Shown here one piece after another: positions 9,055 to 18,271 of a stretch of 64,000 nucleotides of DNA. Within the stretch, counting starts at the first letter, position 1. Each line of letters opens with the position of its first letter. Position numbers and translations under genes: made by a program. The notes under the pieces were generated by a model. The model saw only the letters and a list, made by a program, of their open reading frames with translations, was not told the DNA's origin and made no database searches. This DNA is from Plesiocystis pacifica SIR-1 (GTDB lineage: Bacteria > Myxococcota_A > Polyangia > Nannocystales > Nannocystaceae): contig NZ_ABCS01000033.1 of assembly GCF_000170895.1 (NCBI RefSeq), forward strand, positions 24,216 to 88,215, read 5' to 3'.

Positions 9055-11073
9055 ATGTCGACTGCGTCTCGATTTGCTCTCGCCGCGCGCAACCCCAGAC
9101 TCGCTGCCTTGCTGATCCTCGTCTTTGCGGGAGGGTGCCCCGCGGACGACGTGGTGCCCGTCGCCGAGGACACGGGGACGGATACGGCTGGGACAGAGTC
9201 GGAGACGGAGACCGAGTCGGAGTCGGAGTCGAGCACGGGGTCGGAGTCGGAGTCGGAATCGGAGTCCGAGTCCGAATCGAGTACGGAGTCCGAATCGGGT
9301 ACGGAGTCCGAGTCGAGCACGGAGACGGAGACGGAGACGGATACGGAGACCGAGTCCGAGTCCGAGTCGGAGTCGAGCACGGAGACGGAGACCGGCACGG
9401 AGACAGAGACGGAGACAGAGACAGAGACAGAGACAGAGACAGAATCGAGCACGGAGACAGAGACAGAATCGAGCACGGAGACCGAGACGGACACCGAGTC
9501 CGAGACCGGCCTGCCTCCGAACTGCGACCCCAACTGCGGCGTCGACTGCATCCTCCACGTCGACGACGACGCGCCCCCGGACGGCGACGGGACGAGCTGG
9601 GCGAGCGCCTTCCAGACCGTGCAGGAGGCCATGGACTGCTCCGGCCCCGGCCAGCAGATCTGGGTCGCGGGCGGCGACTACCCCGGCGAGGGCAGCGACT
9701 CCGTGGCCGTCCAGCCCAGCCACGCCCTCGAGCTCTACGGCGGCTTCGCGGGCACGGAGACCAGCCTCGACGAGCGCGTCCTCGGCCTGCACGAGAGCAC
9801 CCTCGGCCCGGCCCAGGACTCCATCGTGGTCATCAACGACGACCTGCTCGTCGACGGCTTCAGCCTCCGCGGCGGCTCGGCCACGCTCGGCGGCGCGGTC
9901 CGGGTCCACTCCCCGGGCTTCTTCACGGCCGCGGTCGAGATCCGCAACTCCCTGCTCGAGGACAACACGGCCAGCAACGGCGGCGCGCTGGGCATCGCCA
10001 CCCAGGCCGTGACCGTGCGCGTCGTCGACTCCGAGCTGCGCAACAACTTCGCCGGGGGGGACGGCTCGGTCGGCTACGCCAGCGACGCGCGCTTTTCCTT
10101 CGAGGGCTGCGACGTCCACGACAACCCCGGGCTGACGATCGTCGCCGCCTTCAACGGCGGCTTCGACTACGCCCAGGCGAGCGCCACCGACACGACCTTC
10201 TCCAACAACAGCGGCGTCTCGATGGCGAGCAAGTGGGTGGTGGCGACCAACTGCACCTTCGAGGACAACCTCGACAGCGGGCTGCGCGGGCAGCAGGTCA
10301 CGGCCGTCGACTGCCGCTTCATCAACAACCACAGCGACAAGCCGGGGGGCGCGGTCGCGGCCGGCGGAGGGCTCATCGAGGACGGGCTGCGCCTGCGCGA
10401 CTGCCTGTTCGTCGGCAACTCGAGCGAGCTCGACGGCGGCGCGGTCTCGGCCGGCGATCTCGAGATCGAGCGCACCCGCTTCATCGCCAACACCGCCGTC
10501 GGCGACGGCGGGGCCATCGAGGACCTGAGCGCCTTCGGCAGCCCCAGCTACGTGCGCGACAGCGAGTTCATCGACAACGTCGCCGGGGACCAGGGCGGGG
10601 GCATCTACGGGTCCCCGGAGATCATCCGCTCGAGCTTCACGGGCAACCTCGCCGCGGGCGAGCCCAACGGCCTCGACTCGGGCAACAACACCCAGTTCGC
10701 CACGGTGACCGCGAGCGTGTTCTGGCCGGACACCGTGCGCAACTCGGCCCCCTTCCCCGACGACTTCCCCGTGGTCACCACGGACTCGTGCATCCCCGCG
10801 AGCCCGGACAACGTCGTGGACCTCCAGGGCAACAGCGTCGAGCTCGTCGGCTCTCCCTTCGCGCCCGCCGACCTCGACGACGACGGCTTCATCGAGCTCT
10901 ACCTCGACCTCGCCAGCCCCTGCGTCGACCTGGCCGCCGTGCCCCCGCCGCCCGAGCTCAACGAGCTCGACTGGAGCACGGCGACGACCCAGGCCAGCCA
11001 GTGCACGGACTCGGGCTTGCTCGACGCGGGCATGCACTACACGCCGCTGAGCGCCGTGGGAGCCTGTCCCTAG
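9055..11073 (+). CDS. Beta-helix repeat lipoprotein with Glu/Ser/Thr-rich linker
   Basis: The start was placed at ATG 9055, which gives a signal peptide with lipobox LVFAGGC; a GTG at 9019 would add 12 residues. About 110 residues of Ser-Glu and Thr-Glu repeats follow. The rest (about 165-670) is a right-handed beta-helix type domain with recurring NNxxGGA-like turns (NTASNGGALG, NTAVGDGGAIED), as in polymorphic outer-membrane or pectate-lyase-like proteins. It opens with an HVDDDAPPDGDGTSWASAF block typical of DUF1565-like parallel helices. The role is probably surface display or adhesion; no catalytic residues were recognised. Confidence 0.85.
   Translation: MSTASRFALAARNPRLAALLILVFAGGCPADDVVPVAEDTGTDTAGTESETETESESESSTGSESESESESESESSTESESGTESESSTETETETDTETESESESESSTETETGTETETETETETETETESSTETETESSTETETDTESETGLPPNCDPNCGVDCILHVDDDAPPDGDGTSWASAFQTVQEAMDCSGPGQQIWVAGGDYPGEGSDSVAVQPSHALELYGGFAGTETSLDERVLGLHESTLGPAQDSIVVINDDLLVDGFSLRGGSATLGGAVRVHSPGFFTAAVEIRNSLLEDNTASNGGALGIATQAVTVRVVDSELRNNFAGGDGSVGYASDARFSFEGCDVHDNPGLTIVAAFNGGFDYAQASATDTTFSNNSGVSMASKWVVATNCTFEDNLDSGLRGQQVTAVDCRFINNHSDKPGGAVAAGGGLIEDGLRLRDCLFVGNSSELDGGAVSAGDLEIERTRFIANTAVGDGGAIEDLSAFGSPSYVRDSEFIDNVAGDQGGGIYGSPEIIRSSFTGNLAAGEPNGLDSGNNTQFATVTASVFWPDTVRNSAPFPDDFPVVTTDSCIPASPDNVVDLQGNSVELVGSPFAPADLDDDGFIELYLDLASPCVDLAAVPPPPELNELDWSTATTQASQCTDSGLLDAGMHYTPLSAVGACP
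9190..9510 (+). repeat. Low-complexity hexanucleotide-type repeat encoding (S/T)E linker
   Basis: Runs of GAGTCG, GAGTCC, GAGACG and GAGACA alternate, encoding a polyacidic linker between lipid anchor and beta-helix. Synonymous codons change in blocks, indicating repeated local duplication. Such tracts are prone to length change. Confidence 0.9.
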
Positions 11074-11090
11074 CTCGGAGTGGCTGGAGG

Positions 11091-11103
11091 GGGGCTTCGC
11101 CCC
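11091..11103 (+). terminator. GC hairpin after beta-helix gene
   Basis: GGGGCTTCGCCCC forms a 5-bp stem with a 3-base loop 18 bp after the stop codon. There is no T-tract, so termination is only suggested by position. Confidence 0.3.
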
Positions 11104-11182
11104 GTAGAGTGCGACACGTGTAAGGCGCCAGCGGCCGCTCGCTTGTCTTTGCACGGACGCACTCGACCAGGACACTCCACCC

Positions 11183-14100
11183 GTGACGCATCACCCTTCC
11201 AGCTCCCGTCGGCGGCGATGGATGAGCGCCACGGCCAGACCCCTCGGGGTCTGGCTGCTCCTCGTCGCGGTCCTGATCTCGGCGTGCAGCGGGTCGTATT
11301 CGGGGGGCTTGCCCCGTCGCGCGCCTCGAGTGGGGGCCGACACGCCCCAGCTGGCGACCTTCGATCCGGGCGCGCTCGCCGAGCAACGCCGCGCGAGCGA
11401 CGGGCGCGAGCAAAAGGCCCGCTCGGGCCCGCCCGCGCCCCCCGAGCTCCCGCCCCTCCCGAGCCCGGCCATCGATGAGGTCCGACCCCGCGGCGAGGTC
11501 GGAGCGCGCGCGGAGCTGTCCGTGCGCTTCAACCGACCCATGGTGCCGCTGGGAGACTCGGAGTGGATGAGCGCCGAGCAGGCCGGCCTGCGCATCGAGC
11601 CCGCCGTGGCCGGGAAGGCCCGGTGGATCGAGCCGACGCGGCTCGAGTTCGTGCCCGAGGGCGAGCTCCCGCCCGCGCGCACCTTCGAGGTCCACTTCGA
11701 GGCCGAGCTCGAGGCCGTCGACGGCCCGCGCCAACGCTTCGTCCGGGACTGGCGGTTCACCACCGCTGGCCCAGGGGTGTACCTGTGGGTCGACGACGAC
11801 GCCGTCGCTGGCGACTACGACCGCTACCACTGGCGCGCCCCGGTGCTGGCGAGCACCACCCAGCCCGTGCGCCTGTCGACCTTTCGCAAGCACCTGCGCG
11901 CCGAGAGCGTCGACGCCGAGGGTCGGCGCCGGTCGATCCCGGTGAAGGTCCGGGCGCTGCCGGCCGACCTGGAGGGGTGGCAGGAGGCCGACTTCGAGAT
12001 CCGACCCGCCTCGCGCTGGCCGACCGAGGGCGAGGTGGTGATCCACGTCGACGGTGAGCTGGTCGGCACGCTCGGCCCGCGGCCCATGGGCTACGACGAG
12101 CGCCTGTCCTTCGTCGCCGACGGCCACGTGCGGGTGATCGAGCTCGAGTGCGACGGCGGGGACTACGACGACGGCTGCGAGCTCGGCCCGGTCAGCCTCT
12201 ACCTGTCCTCGCCGATCTCGCGCGGCCAGGCGCGCAAGGTCCGAATTCGGCCTGCCGTCCGCGGCGGCGGCGGGAAGGCGATCATGCAGCGCTACGACTG
12301 GGACGCGGACGGCCCCGCGCGGGCCTTGAACGCCCACGACGGCATCCTCGTGTGGGGCGACTTCGAGGTCGGAAAGACCTACGCCATCGAGATCGACGCG
12401 CTCACCGACATCCACGGCCAGACCCTGGCCGAGCCCGTGCGCCGCGAGGTCCACTTCGTCGAGCCGCCGCCGGCCCTCGAGCTGAGCGCGGACGCGGGCA
12501 CGCTGGCGACGGCCGCGACCACCCAGATCGGCGTCGAGAGCCGCCACGTCGAGACCCTCGAGGCTCGCGTCGCCGCCGTCGAGGGTCCGCGCGCCGTCGA
12601 GGCCTTCCTGGCGTGGAAGTCCCAGCGCGGCCACCCCAAGCGAGACCAGGTGATCCGCGACGCGATGGCGGGCGTCCAGCCCGTGAACCGGACCGTGCAG
12701 CACTCGGGGAGCCACGGGTGGTCGTCACAGACCCTCGACCTCCAGGCCGAGAGCGGGCGCAAGGCGGGGCTGATCGCCTACGAGGTCCACGCGACGGCGC
12801 TCTTGCCCCGGGCCCGGGGGCGCCGCGTCCCTCCGCCCCTGCACGGCCTCGTGCAGCTCACGGACTTGGGCGTCAGCGCAGCGGGGAGCCTGCCTCGCGG
12901 GGTCGTGCGGGTGGCCAGCTTGACCACGAACGCGCCCGTGGTGGGTGCCGAGGTCGAGCTCCTCGACGGCGAGGGGGTGGTCGCGTCGCTGGGCAAGACC
13001 GACGCCGAGGGCCTCATCGAGATCCCGTCGGCGTCGATGCCCAGCTTCAACCAGGTGCTGCGCGTGCGCCATGGCGACGACCGCCTGCTGGTCTCGGCCG
13101 AGGCGCTCGGCTGGTTTCCCCGAGGCGAGGCCAGGGGGGCGCTGCGCTCGGGGGAGTCCCTGCGCGTGGCGTTGATGACCGAGCGCGCGCTCTACCGCCC
13201 CGGGGAGTCCGTGCGCGCCATGGGCTGGGCCGCGATCGCGAGCCCCTACACCCTGGCCTCCCTGCGACCGCTCCCCGAGGACACCGAGATCGAGGTCGAG
13301 CTCCGCGATTTCCGTGGGGAGCTCGTCGACCGTGTCCGGGTCCACGCCAAGGCGCACGGCAAGTTCTGGGCGACCCTCGAGGTCCCCGACACGGCGGGCC
13401 TGGGGGACTACCGCGTCGAGGCGCAGATCGTCGACCACGGCCTGAAAGCCGCGGGGGCGACGGTCCAGGTCAAAGACTTTCGGGCGCCGGCGTTCCAGGT
13501 CGAGGCCAGCTCGGCGCGGGCTGACCTGCGCCACGGCGAGGCGACCGAGCTCGCCCTCCGGGCCCACTACTACTTCGGCGGTCCGGTGCCCATGCGCCGG
13601 GTCCGGACGCGGACCCAGTGCCGGGTGACGGACTACCGCCCGCCGGGCCTCGAGCCGGGTTGGTCGGTCGGCCCCGCGCCCAGCCGCGGGCACCCTCGCA
13701 AGTCCGAGGACCTCGCCCCCGTCGAGCTCCCCGCGCCCTCGCTCGAAGGCCGCGTCGACTACAGCTTGCGCCCCGAGGCGTCGAACCCCGAGCTCCCGAC
13801 GCAGTGCATCCACAGCGTCGCCGTCGCCGACGCGAGCGAGACGGAGGTCGGGGCCGAGGTCGCGCTCATGCTGCACCCCGCCCTCTACGTGGGCGTGAAG
13901 CACCCGCGCAAGGTCGAGGCCGGCGAAGACCTCGAGGTCCAGCTGCGCAGCCTCGACTTCGACGGCGAGGGGGCGCCGGGGGCCGCGGTGGAGGTCGGCC
14001 TGACCCGGGTCTGGGGGGAGCCGATCTACGACACCGTGGGCGGGGTCCGGCGCTACCTGGGCCACGAGCGTCGCTCGCAGATCCTCGATCCCTGCGCGGT

Positions 14101-17100
14101 GTCGACGGACGCCCAGGGCGGGGGGAGCTGCACCTTCGCCGCCCTCGAGCCGGGGCGCTACGAAGTCCGCGTCGACTCGGGAGAGCGCTCTCGGCCCTTC
14201 GTCGAGAGCGAGCTGTGGGTGCCCGAGCCGGCCCTGCCGGATAGTGGCGCGCGCTTCCCCAGCGCCCCCGTCGAGCGCCTGACCCTGGAGCTCAGCGCCC
14301 ACGAGGCGCAGGTGGGCGAGCACGTGCGCGTCCAGCTGCGCGCGCCGTGGGCCCACGGCCAGGCCCTGCTGTTGCTCGTCAAGGGCGGCGTCCACAGCGT
14401 GCACCCCGTCGAGTTCGACCAGGGCCGGGCCAGCGTCGACTTCGAGGTGAGCGAGGCGTGGGCTCCCGAGGTGAGCTTCATGGCCCTCGCCGTCGCCCCG
14501 GGAGACCTCGGCGCCGCGCCGCCGCGCTTGCCCGAGCTCCAGACGCAGCGCGTGGATCTGGTCGTCGGCGTGGCCAGCCGTCAGCTGCGGGTCGAGGTCG
14601 AGGCGCCCCAGACCGTCCAGCCCCGGGAGACCGTGGCCATCGAGGTCCGCGCCCGGGACTACCGCGGCCGTCCGGCGGCCGGCCACGTGAGCGTGTGGGC
14701 CGTCGACGAGGCCGTCCACGCCCTGTCGCCGCCGCGGATCCCCGATCTGGTCGGGACGCTGGCGGTGGGTTTTGGACACATCCCGAACGTGGTCTCCAGC
14801 TACGCCGAGCTGCTCACGCCCTACGCAGCACACGGCGACCCCTACACGCCCTGGGCCTTCGACCCGAACTGGCGAGCGGGCGGGGAGGGGATCCTGGGCA
14901 TCCCTGGAGGCGTCCCGGGGGGCGTCATGGGAGCGCTCGCAGGGTCCAGCGAGGCGATGGCCATGGAAGAGGGCGAGTGGCGGTGGCAACCCGGCGGCGA
15001 GCTCGAGCAAGCCCCCATGCCCACGGCCCGCAGCGAGTTCTCGAGCGCGCCGATCTTCGTCGGTGACGCTGAGCTCGGAGCCGACGGCGTCGCGCGGGTC
15101 GAGGGGACCCTGCCCGACAACCTCACCACCTTTCGGCTGACGGCGGTGGCCTCGTCCCCGCTGACGGAGCCCGGATCCGACGCGCGGGTCGAGCCCCGCT
15201 TTGGCCTGGGCGACGCCCGCGTTCGGGTCACCCGGCCCCTGGTCGCCCGCGCGGCCTTGCCCCGGGTGCTGCGCCCTGGCGACAGCGCCGAGCTCGGCGT
15301 GCTGGTCGACAACCTCGGGGGCGGGGCCGGGCAGCTCGAGGTCGAGGTCGCCCTGGTCGACGCGGCCGGCCGAGCGCTCCGCGGCGCCTCGGCCCTCGAG
15401 ATCCTCGGCTCGACCCGGACGAAGCTGGCCATGGACGCCGGCGCCCAGATCCGGCTGCCGATCCAGGTGCGCGCGCGGGAGACCGGCGCGGTCCACTTCG
15501 AGGTGCGCGCCCGCCTGCGCCCGAGCGCCGCCGGTCGTGAGGCGGTGTCCGACGTGCTGCGTCTGCCCGTGCCCGTCGAGGCCGAGCGCACCCTCAGCGA
15601 TCGCGTCGCGGTCTACGGCGAGCTGGGCTCGGCCGTCGGCGGGGAGGGGAGGGGCCGGAAGAGCCCGGGCTCGGTGGCGGCGCTGCTGCCCTTCACCTTG
15701 CCCGCGAACATCGACCCCGCCTTCGGCGGCTTGAGCGTGTCGGTGAGCTCGACGATCCTCGGCGGGGTCGAGGACGCCGTCGCCTACTTGGTCGACTACC
15801 CCCACGGCTGCGCGGAGCAGACCGCGAGCTCGCTCGCGCCCCTGGTCCCCCTCGGTCAGCTGGCCGAGCAGGGCTATCCGCTGGGCATCGACGACACCAG
15901 CCGTTACGTGCGCGCCGGGGTCCAGCGCCTGCGCTCCATGCAGGTGAGCTCCGGGGGCTTCGCCTACTGGCCCGGCGGGCTCGAGGCCTCGCCCCACGCG
16001 ACCGCCTACGCGACCTGGGTCCTCACCCAGGCCGAGCGCGCCGGCTACCCCGTGCCCTCGGACATGCTCGCGGGCGCCACGGCCTATCTGCGCTGGCGCC
16101 TCGACACCTGGGCGAGCCAGGCGGGCCCCAGCGTCGAGGCGGACGTCGAGGCCGCGTGGATCGCCTGGACGCTGGCCATGGTCTCGGACCGCGCGCTGGT
16201 CGGCGCCGCGGTCGATGGCCTCCACGAGCGCCGGGGGCGGCTGCCCGTGTTCGCCCAGGCGATGGTGGCCCTGGCCATGGACGCGGACGACCCCCGGGGC
16301 GACGCGCTGCTCGTCGAGCTCGCGGCGGGCATCGACGAGCGCGAGGGCTTCGCCAAGATCGAGCTGGACTCGCGCTGGACCTGGTATTGGGACAGCGAGG
16401 TGCGCACCAGCGCGCTGGTCCTCCTGGTCTACCTCGATCGGGATCCGGACCACCCGGTGGTGCCCAAGCTGACCCGCGGCCTGCTCGAGTCGCGCCGGGG
16501 CGGGCGCTGGTCCAACACCCAGGAGAACGCCTTCGCGCTGTTCGCCCTGGCGCGCTACGCTGCGCTCTACGAGGCGGAGGAGCCCAACTTCGAGGGCCGG
16601 GTGTGGCTCGACAACCTCCCCGTGGTTACGATTGCCATGACCGGGCGCAGCTTCGGCTTCGAGGACGGCTTCACGCCCATGGCCGAGCTGCTGGCGGCGA
16701 GCTCCCGAGGGGCTCCAGCTTCCCGAAGCTCCGCCCGAACATCCGCGGAGCCGCTCATCCTCGAGCGCGCCGGGACCGGGCGGATGTACTACCGCGTGGG
16801 CCTCGAGTGGGCCTCGACGGACCCGGACCTCCCGGCCAAGGCCGCCGGCGTGACGCTGCGCCGGACGCTGCGCGACGCGACGGGCGTGCTCGGGGACGAC
16901 CCCAGCGTCGCCTCGGGGACCCTCCTGGCCATGGACGTCGAGCTCGAGCTCGGCTCTGCCCTCGACCACCTCGTCGCGGAGCTTCCGCTGCCGGCGGGCC
17001 TCGAGGCCGTCGACGTCGAGCTGGGCCGAGGTCGCGCCGCCATGCGCATCGAGGGGGAGCGGGGGCCCTGGGTCAGCCACCAGGAGCTGCGTCGCGATCG

Positions 17101-17266
17101 GGCAGTGGTCTACGCCGATCACCTCGAGCCAGGCATTCACCACACTACGGTGTTCCTGCGCGCGACGACCCCTGGGGACTACACCATGCCCGCGGCCACG
17201 GCCGAGCTCATGTACTACCCGGAGATTCACGCCCGCACGACGGGGCAGCGGCTCCGCGTGCGCTGA
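11183..17266 (+). CDS. Bacterial alpha-2-macroglobulin, thioester-containing lipoprotein
   Basis: About 2027 residues from GTG 11183; ATG 11222 is an equally good start. The signal ends in lipobox LISAC. A Big_5/MG1-like domain comes first (about 90-195), then a series of macroglobulin beta domains including the LPDNLTTFRLTAVA block that precedes the thioester domain. The thioester motif GCAEQTAS lies at about residue 1543 inside an alpha-helical domain with QASSGGFAYW-like repeats, and a receptor-binding-like beta domain ends the protein. Bacterial A2Ms trap proteases in the periplasm and usually sit beside pbpC (PBP1C). No pbpC is adjacent here; the neighbours are two other lipoproteins. 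The candidate bait region around 14,870-15,060 is Gly/Met/Glu-rich. Confidence 0.94.
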   Translation: MTHHPSSSRRRRWMSATARPLGVWLLLVAVLISACSGSYSGGLPRRAPRVGADTPQLATFDPGALAEQRRASDGREQKARSGPPAPPELPPLPSPAIDEVRPRGEVGARAELSVRFNRPMVPLGDSEWMSAEQAGLRIEPAVAGKARWIEPTRLEFVPEGELPPARTFEVHFEAELEAVDGPRQRFVRDWRFTTAGPGVYLWVDDDAVAGDYDRYHWRAPVLASTTQPVRLSTFRKHLRAESVDAEGRRRSIPVKVRALPADLEGWQEADFEIRPASRWPTEGEVVIHVDGELVGTLGPRPMGYDERLSFVADGHVRVIELECDGGDYDDGCELGPVSLYLSSPISRGQARKVRIRPAVRGGGGKAIMQRYDWDADGPARALNAHDGILVWGDFEVGKTYAIEIDALTDIHGQTLAEPVRREVHFVEPPPALELSADAGTLATAATTQIGVESRHVETLEARVAAVEGPRAVEAFLAWKSQRGHPKRDQVIRDAMAGVQPVNRTVQHSGSHGWSSQTLDLQAESGRKAGLIAYEVHATALLPRARGRRVPPPLHGLVQLTDLGVSAAGSLPRGVVRVASLTTNAPVVGAEVELLDGEGVVASLGKTDAEGLIEIPSASMPSFNQVLRVRHGDDRLLVSAEALGWFPRGEARGALRSGESLRVALMTERALYRPGESVRAMGWAAIASPYTLASLRPLPEDTEIEVELRDFRGELVDRVRVHAKAHGKFWATLEVPDTAGLGDYRVEAQIVDHGLKAAGATVQVKDFRAPAFQVEASSARADLRHGEATELALRAHYYFGGPVPMRRVRTRTQCRVTDYRPPGLEPGWSVGPAPSRGHPRKSEDLAPVELPAPSLEGRVDYSLRPEASNPELPTQCIHSVAVADASETEVGAEVALMLHPALYVGVKHPRKVEAGEDLEVQLRSLDFDGEGAPGAAVEVGLTRVWGEPIYDTVGGVRRYLGHERRSQILDPCAVSTDAQGGGSCTFAALEPGRYEVRVDSGERSRPFVESELWVPEPALPDSGARFPSAPVERLTLELSAHEAQVGEHVRVQLRAPWAHGQALLLLVKGGVHSVHPVEFDQGRASVDFEVSEAWAPEVSFMALAVAPGDLGAAPPRLPELQTQRVDLVVGVASRQLRVEVEAPQTVQPRETVAIEVRARDYRGRPAAGHVSVWAVDEAVHALSPPRIPDLVGTLAVGFGHIPNVVSSYAELLTPYAAHGDPYTPWAFDPNWRAGGEGILGIPGGVPGGVMGALAGSSEAMAMEEGEWRWQPGGELEQAPMPTARSEFSSAPIFVGDAELGADGVARVEGTLPDNLTTFRLTAVASSPLTEPGSDARVEPRFGLGDARVRVTRPLVARAALPRVLRPGDSAELGVLVDNLGGGAGQLEVEVALVDAAGRALRGASALEILGSTRTKLAMDAGAQIRLPIQVRARETGAVHFEVRARLRPSAAGREAVSDVLRLPVPVEAERTLSDRVAVYGELGSAVGGEGRGRKSPGSVAALLPFTLPANIDPAFGGLSVSVSSTILGGVEDAVAYLVDYPHGCAEQTASSLAPLVPLGQLAEQGYPLGIDDTSRYVRAGVQRLRSMQVSSGGFAYWPGGLEASPHATAYATWVLTQAERAGYPVPSDMLAGATAYLRWRLDTWASQAGPSVEADVEAAWIAWTLAMVSDRALVGAAVDGLHERRGRLPVFAQAMVALAMDADDPRGDALLVELAAGIDEREGFAKIELDSRWTWYWDSEVRTSALVLLVYLDRDPDHPVVPKLTRGLLESRRGGRWSNTQENAFALFALARYAALYEAEEPNFEGRVWLDNLPVVTIAMTGRSFGFEDGFTPMAELLAASSRGAPASRSSARTSAEPLILERAGTGRMYYRVGLEWASTDPDLPAKAAGVTLRRTLRDATGVLGDDPSVASGTLLAMDVELELGSALDHLVAELPLPAGLEAVDVELGRGRAAMRIEGERGPWVSHQELRRDRAVVYADHLEPGIHHTTVFLRATTPGDYTMPAATAELMYYPEIHARTTGQRLRVR

Positions 17267-17298
17267 ACTGCGTTGTCGAAGCCCCGGCAATTCTTTTG

Positions 17299-17327
17299 TT
17301 GACCCTGGGTGTCATGGGTTAGTCTAT
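17299..17327 (+). promoter_or_regulatory. Candidate promoter and palindrome before Cys-rich lipoprotein gene
   Basis: TTGACC at 17299-17304 resembles a -35 element, with TAGTCT (15-bp spacer) or GTCTAT (17-bp spacer) as weak -10 candidates in an AT-richer patch. A short dyad TCCACC-TT-GGTGGA (17328-17341) directly precedes the ATG at 17344; its right half GGTGG may also serve as ribosome binding site, so translation could be affected by the hairpin. Confidence 0.35.
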
Positions 17328-17343
17328 CCACCTTGGTGGACTG

Positions 17344-18039
17344 ATGACCATGAAAAAAACCTACACATACTTCCTACCTTGTGTGCTCTTTGCTCTGCCG
17401 GCCTGTGGCGACGACGGCAGCGGTGGTGCTGGTGACGAGGTCGGCGAGACGGCCGGCGATACGGGGGAGTCGACGACGGGCACGGGCGACGCGGGGGAGG
17501 CCGGCGAGTCTGGGGACTCGAGCGGTGACACCACCGGAGAGACGGGCACCGGCGAGACGACGACCGACACCGGCGAGACGACCACCGATACGGGCGAGAC
17601 GACGACGGACACCGCGGACACGGGGCAGGTCCCGTGCAGCGAGTGTTCCGAGGCGGCCAACGCGTGCAACGACGAGTGCGACGCCGCCGACCAGATGTGT
17701 ACCGACGCTTGTGACGACATCATGGGTCCTGAGAAGCAAGAGTGCTTGCAGGCCTGTGACGAAGCGGCGGGCGCTTGCGAGGACGAGTGCGACGCCGCCG
17801 AGGAGACCTGCCTCGACGACTGCGTGCAGGACGACCCGTGCGCGGGGTGTGAGCAGGACGCCCAAAGCTGCGAGGACCAGTGCGATGACGCGGAGGACGA
17901 GTGCCTCGCTCCCTGCGAGGAGCTCGAGCCGGGCGACGAGCAAGACGCATGCGTCGAGGCCTGCGAGGACGCGACGGGTACGTGCGAGGAGGTCTGCGAC
18001 GACGCCCTCCAGATGTGCCTGGACGAGAACATGTGCTGA
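17344..18039 (+). CDS. Cysteine-rich lipoprotein with duplicated 12-Cys module
   Basis: A 231-residue protein: signal with lipobox FALPAC, a Gly/Thr/Asp/Glu linker of about 75 residues containing TGETTTD repeats, then two tandem cysteine modules. Each module has 12 Cys: C-x2-C, then CxxxC pairs separated mostly by six residues, with one wider gap of 10 or 11 residues. This CxxxC-x6-CxxxC rhythm suggests helical hairpins locked by disulfides (inference). The protein is strongly acidic. I do not recognise a named family. It follows the alpha-2-macroglobulin gene on the same strand but has its own candidate promoter and a strong terminator. Confidence 0.85.
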   Translation: MTMKKTYTYFLPCVLFALPACGDDGSGGAGDEVGETAGDTGESTTGTGDAGEAGESGDSSGDTTGETGTGETTTDTGETTTDTGETTTDTADTGQVPCSECSEAANACNDECDAADQMCTDACDDIMGPEKQECLQACDEAAGACEDECDAAEETCLDDCVQDDPCAGCEQDAQSCEDQCDDAEDECLAPCEELEPGDEQDACVEACEDATGTCEEVCDDALQMCLDENMC

Positions 18040-18069
18040 GGGCCTAGTACTAGCGACGCTGGTATCGGC

Positions 18070-18099
18070 GAGCGGGGGAGCGGGGCTCCCTCGCTCTTT
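18070..18099 (+). terminator. Rho-independent-type terminator
   Basis: A 12-bp stem pairs 18070-18081 with 18085-18096 around a GGG loop, with one G-T pair, followed by TTTC. It lies 31 bp after the stop of the Cys-rich lipoprotein gene. Confidence 0.6.
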
Positions 18100-18271
18100 C
18101 GTGGCCGGCCGAACGCGCGGTGGGGTGGGCTGGGGTGGCTCCAGCCCTGGCCTGGGGGACGCGCACCCCGGACTGGGGGGGCGAACACCGGCGGGTGGGG
18201 AGTCGACGCCCCAGGCGATCACGGGATTCCGGGCACTTGGCCCCGGCACCGCGCTCGCAGTGTCTGGGGGC

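Noticed and set aside
12725..17290. Long minus-strand open frame opposite the alpha-2-macroglobulin gene
   Set aside because: Shadow of a well-supported gene; no domain, start or ribosome site supports it.
17381..18271. N-terminal extension of the PP2C phosphatase frame
   Set aside because: The frame is open but Arg-rich and overlaps the Cys-rich lipoprotein gene and its terminator.
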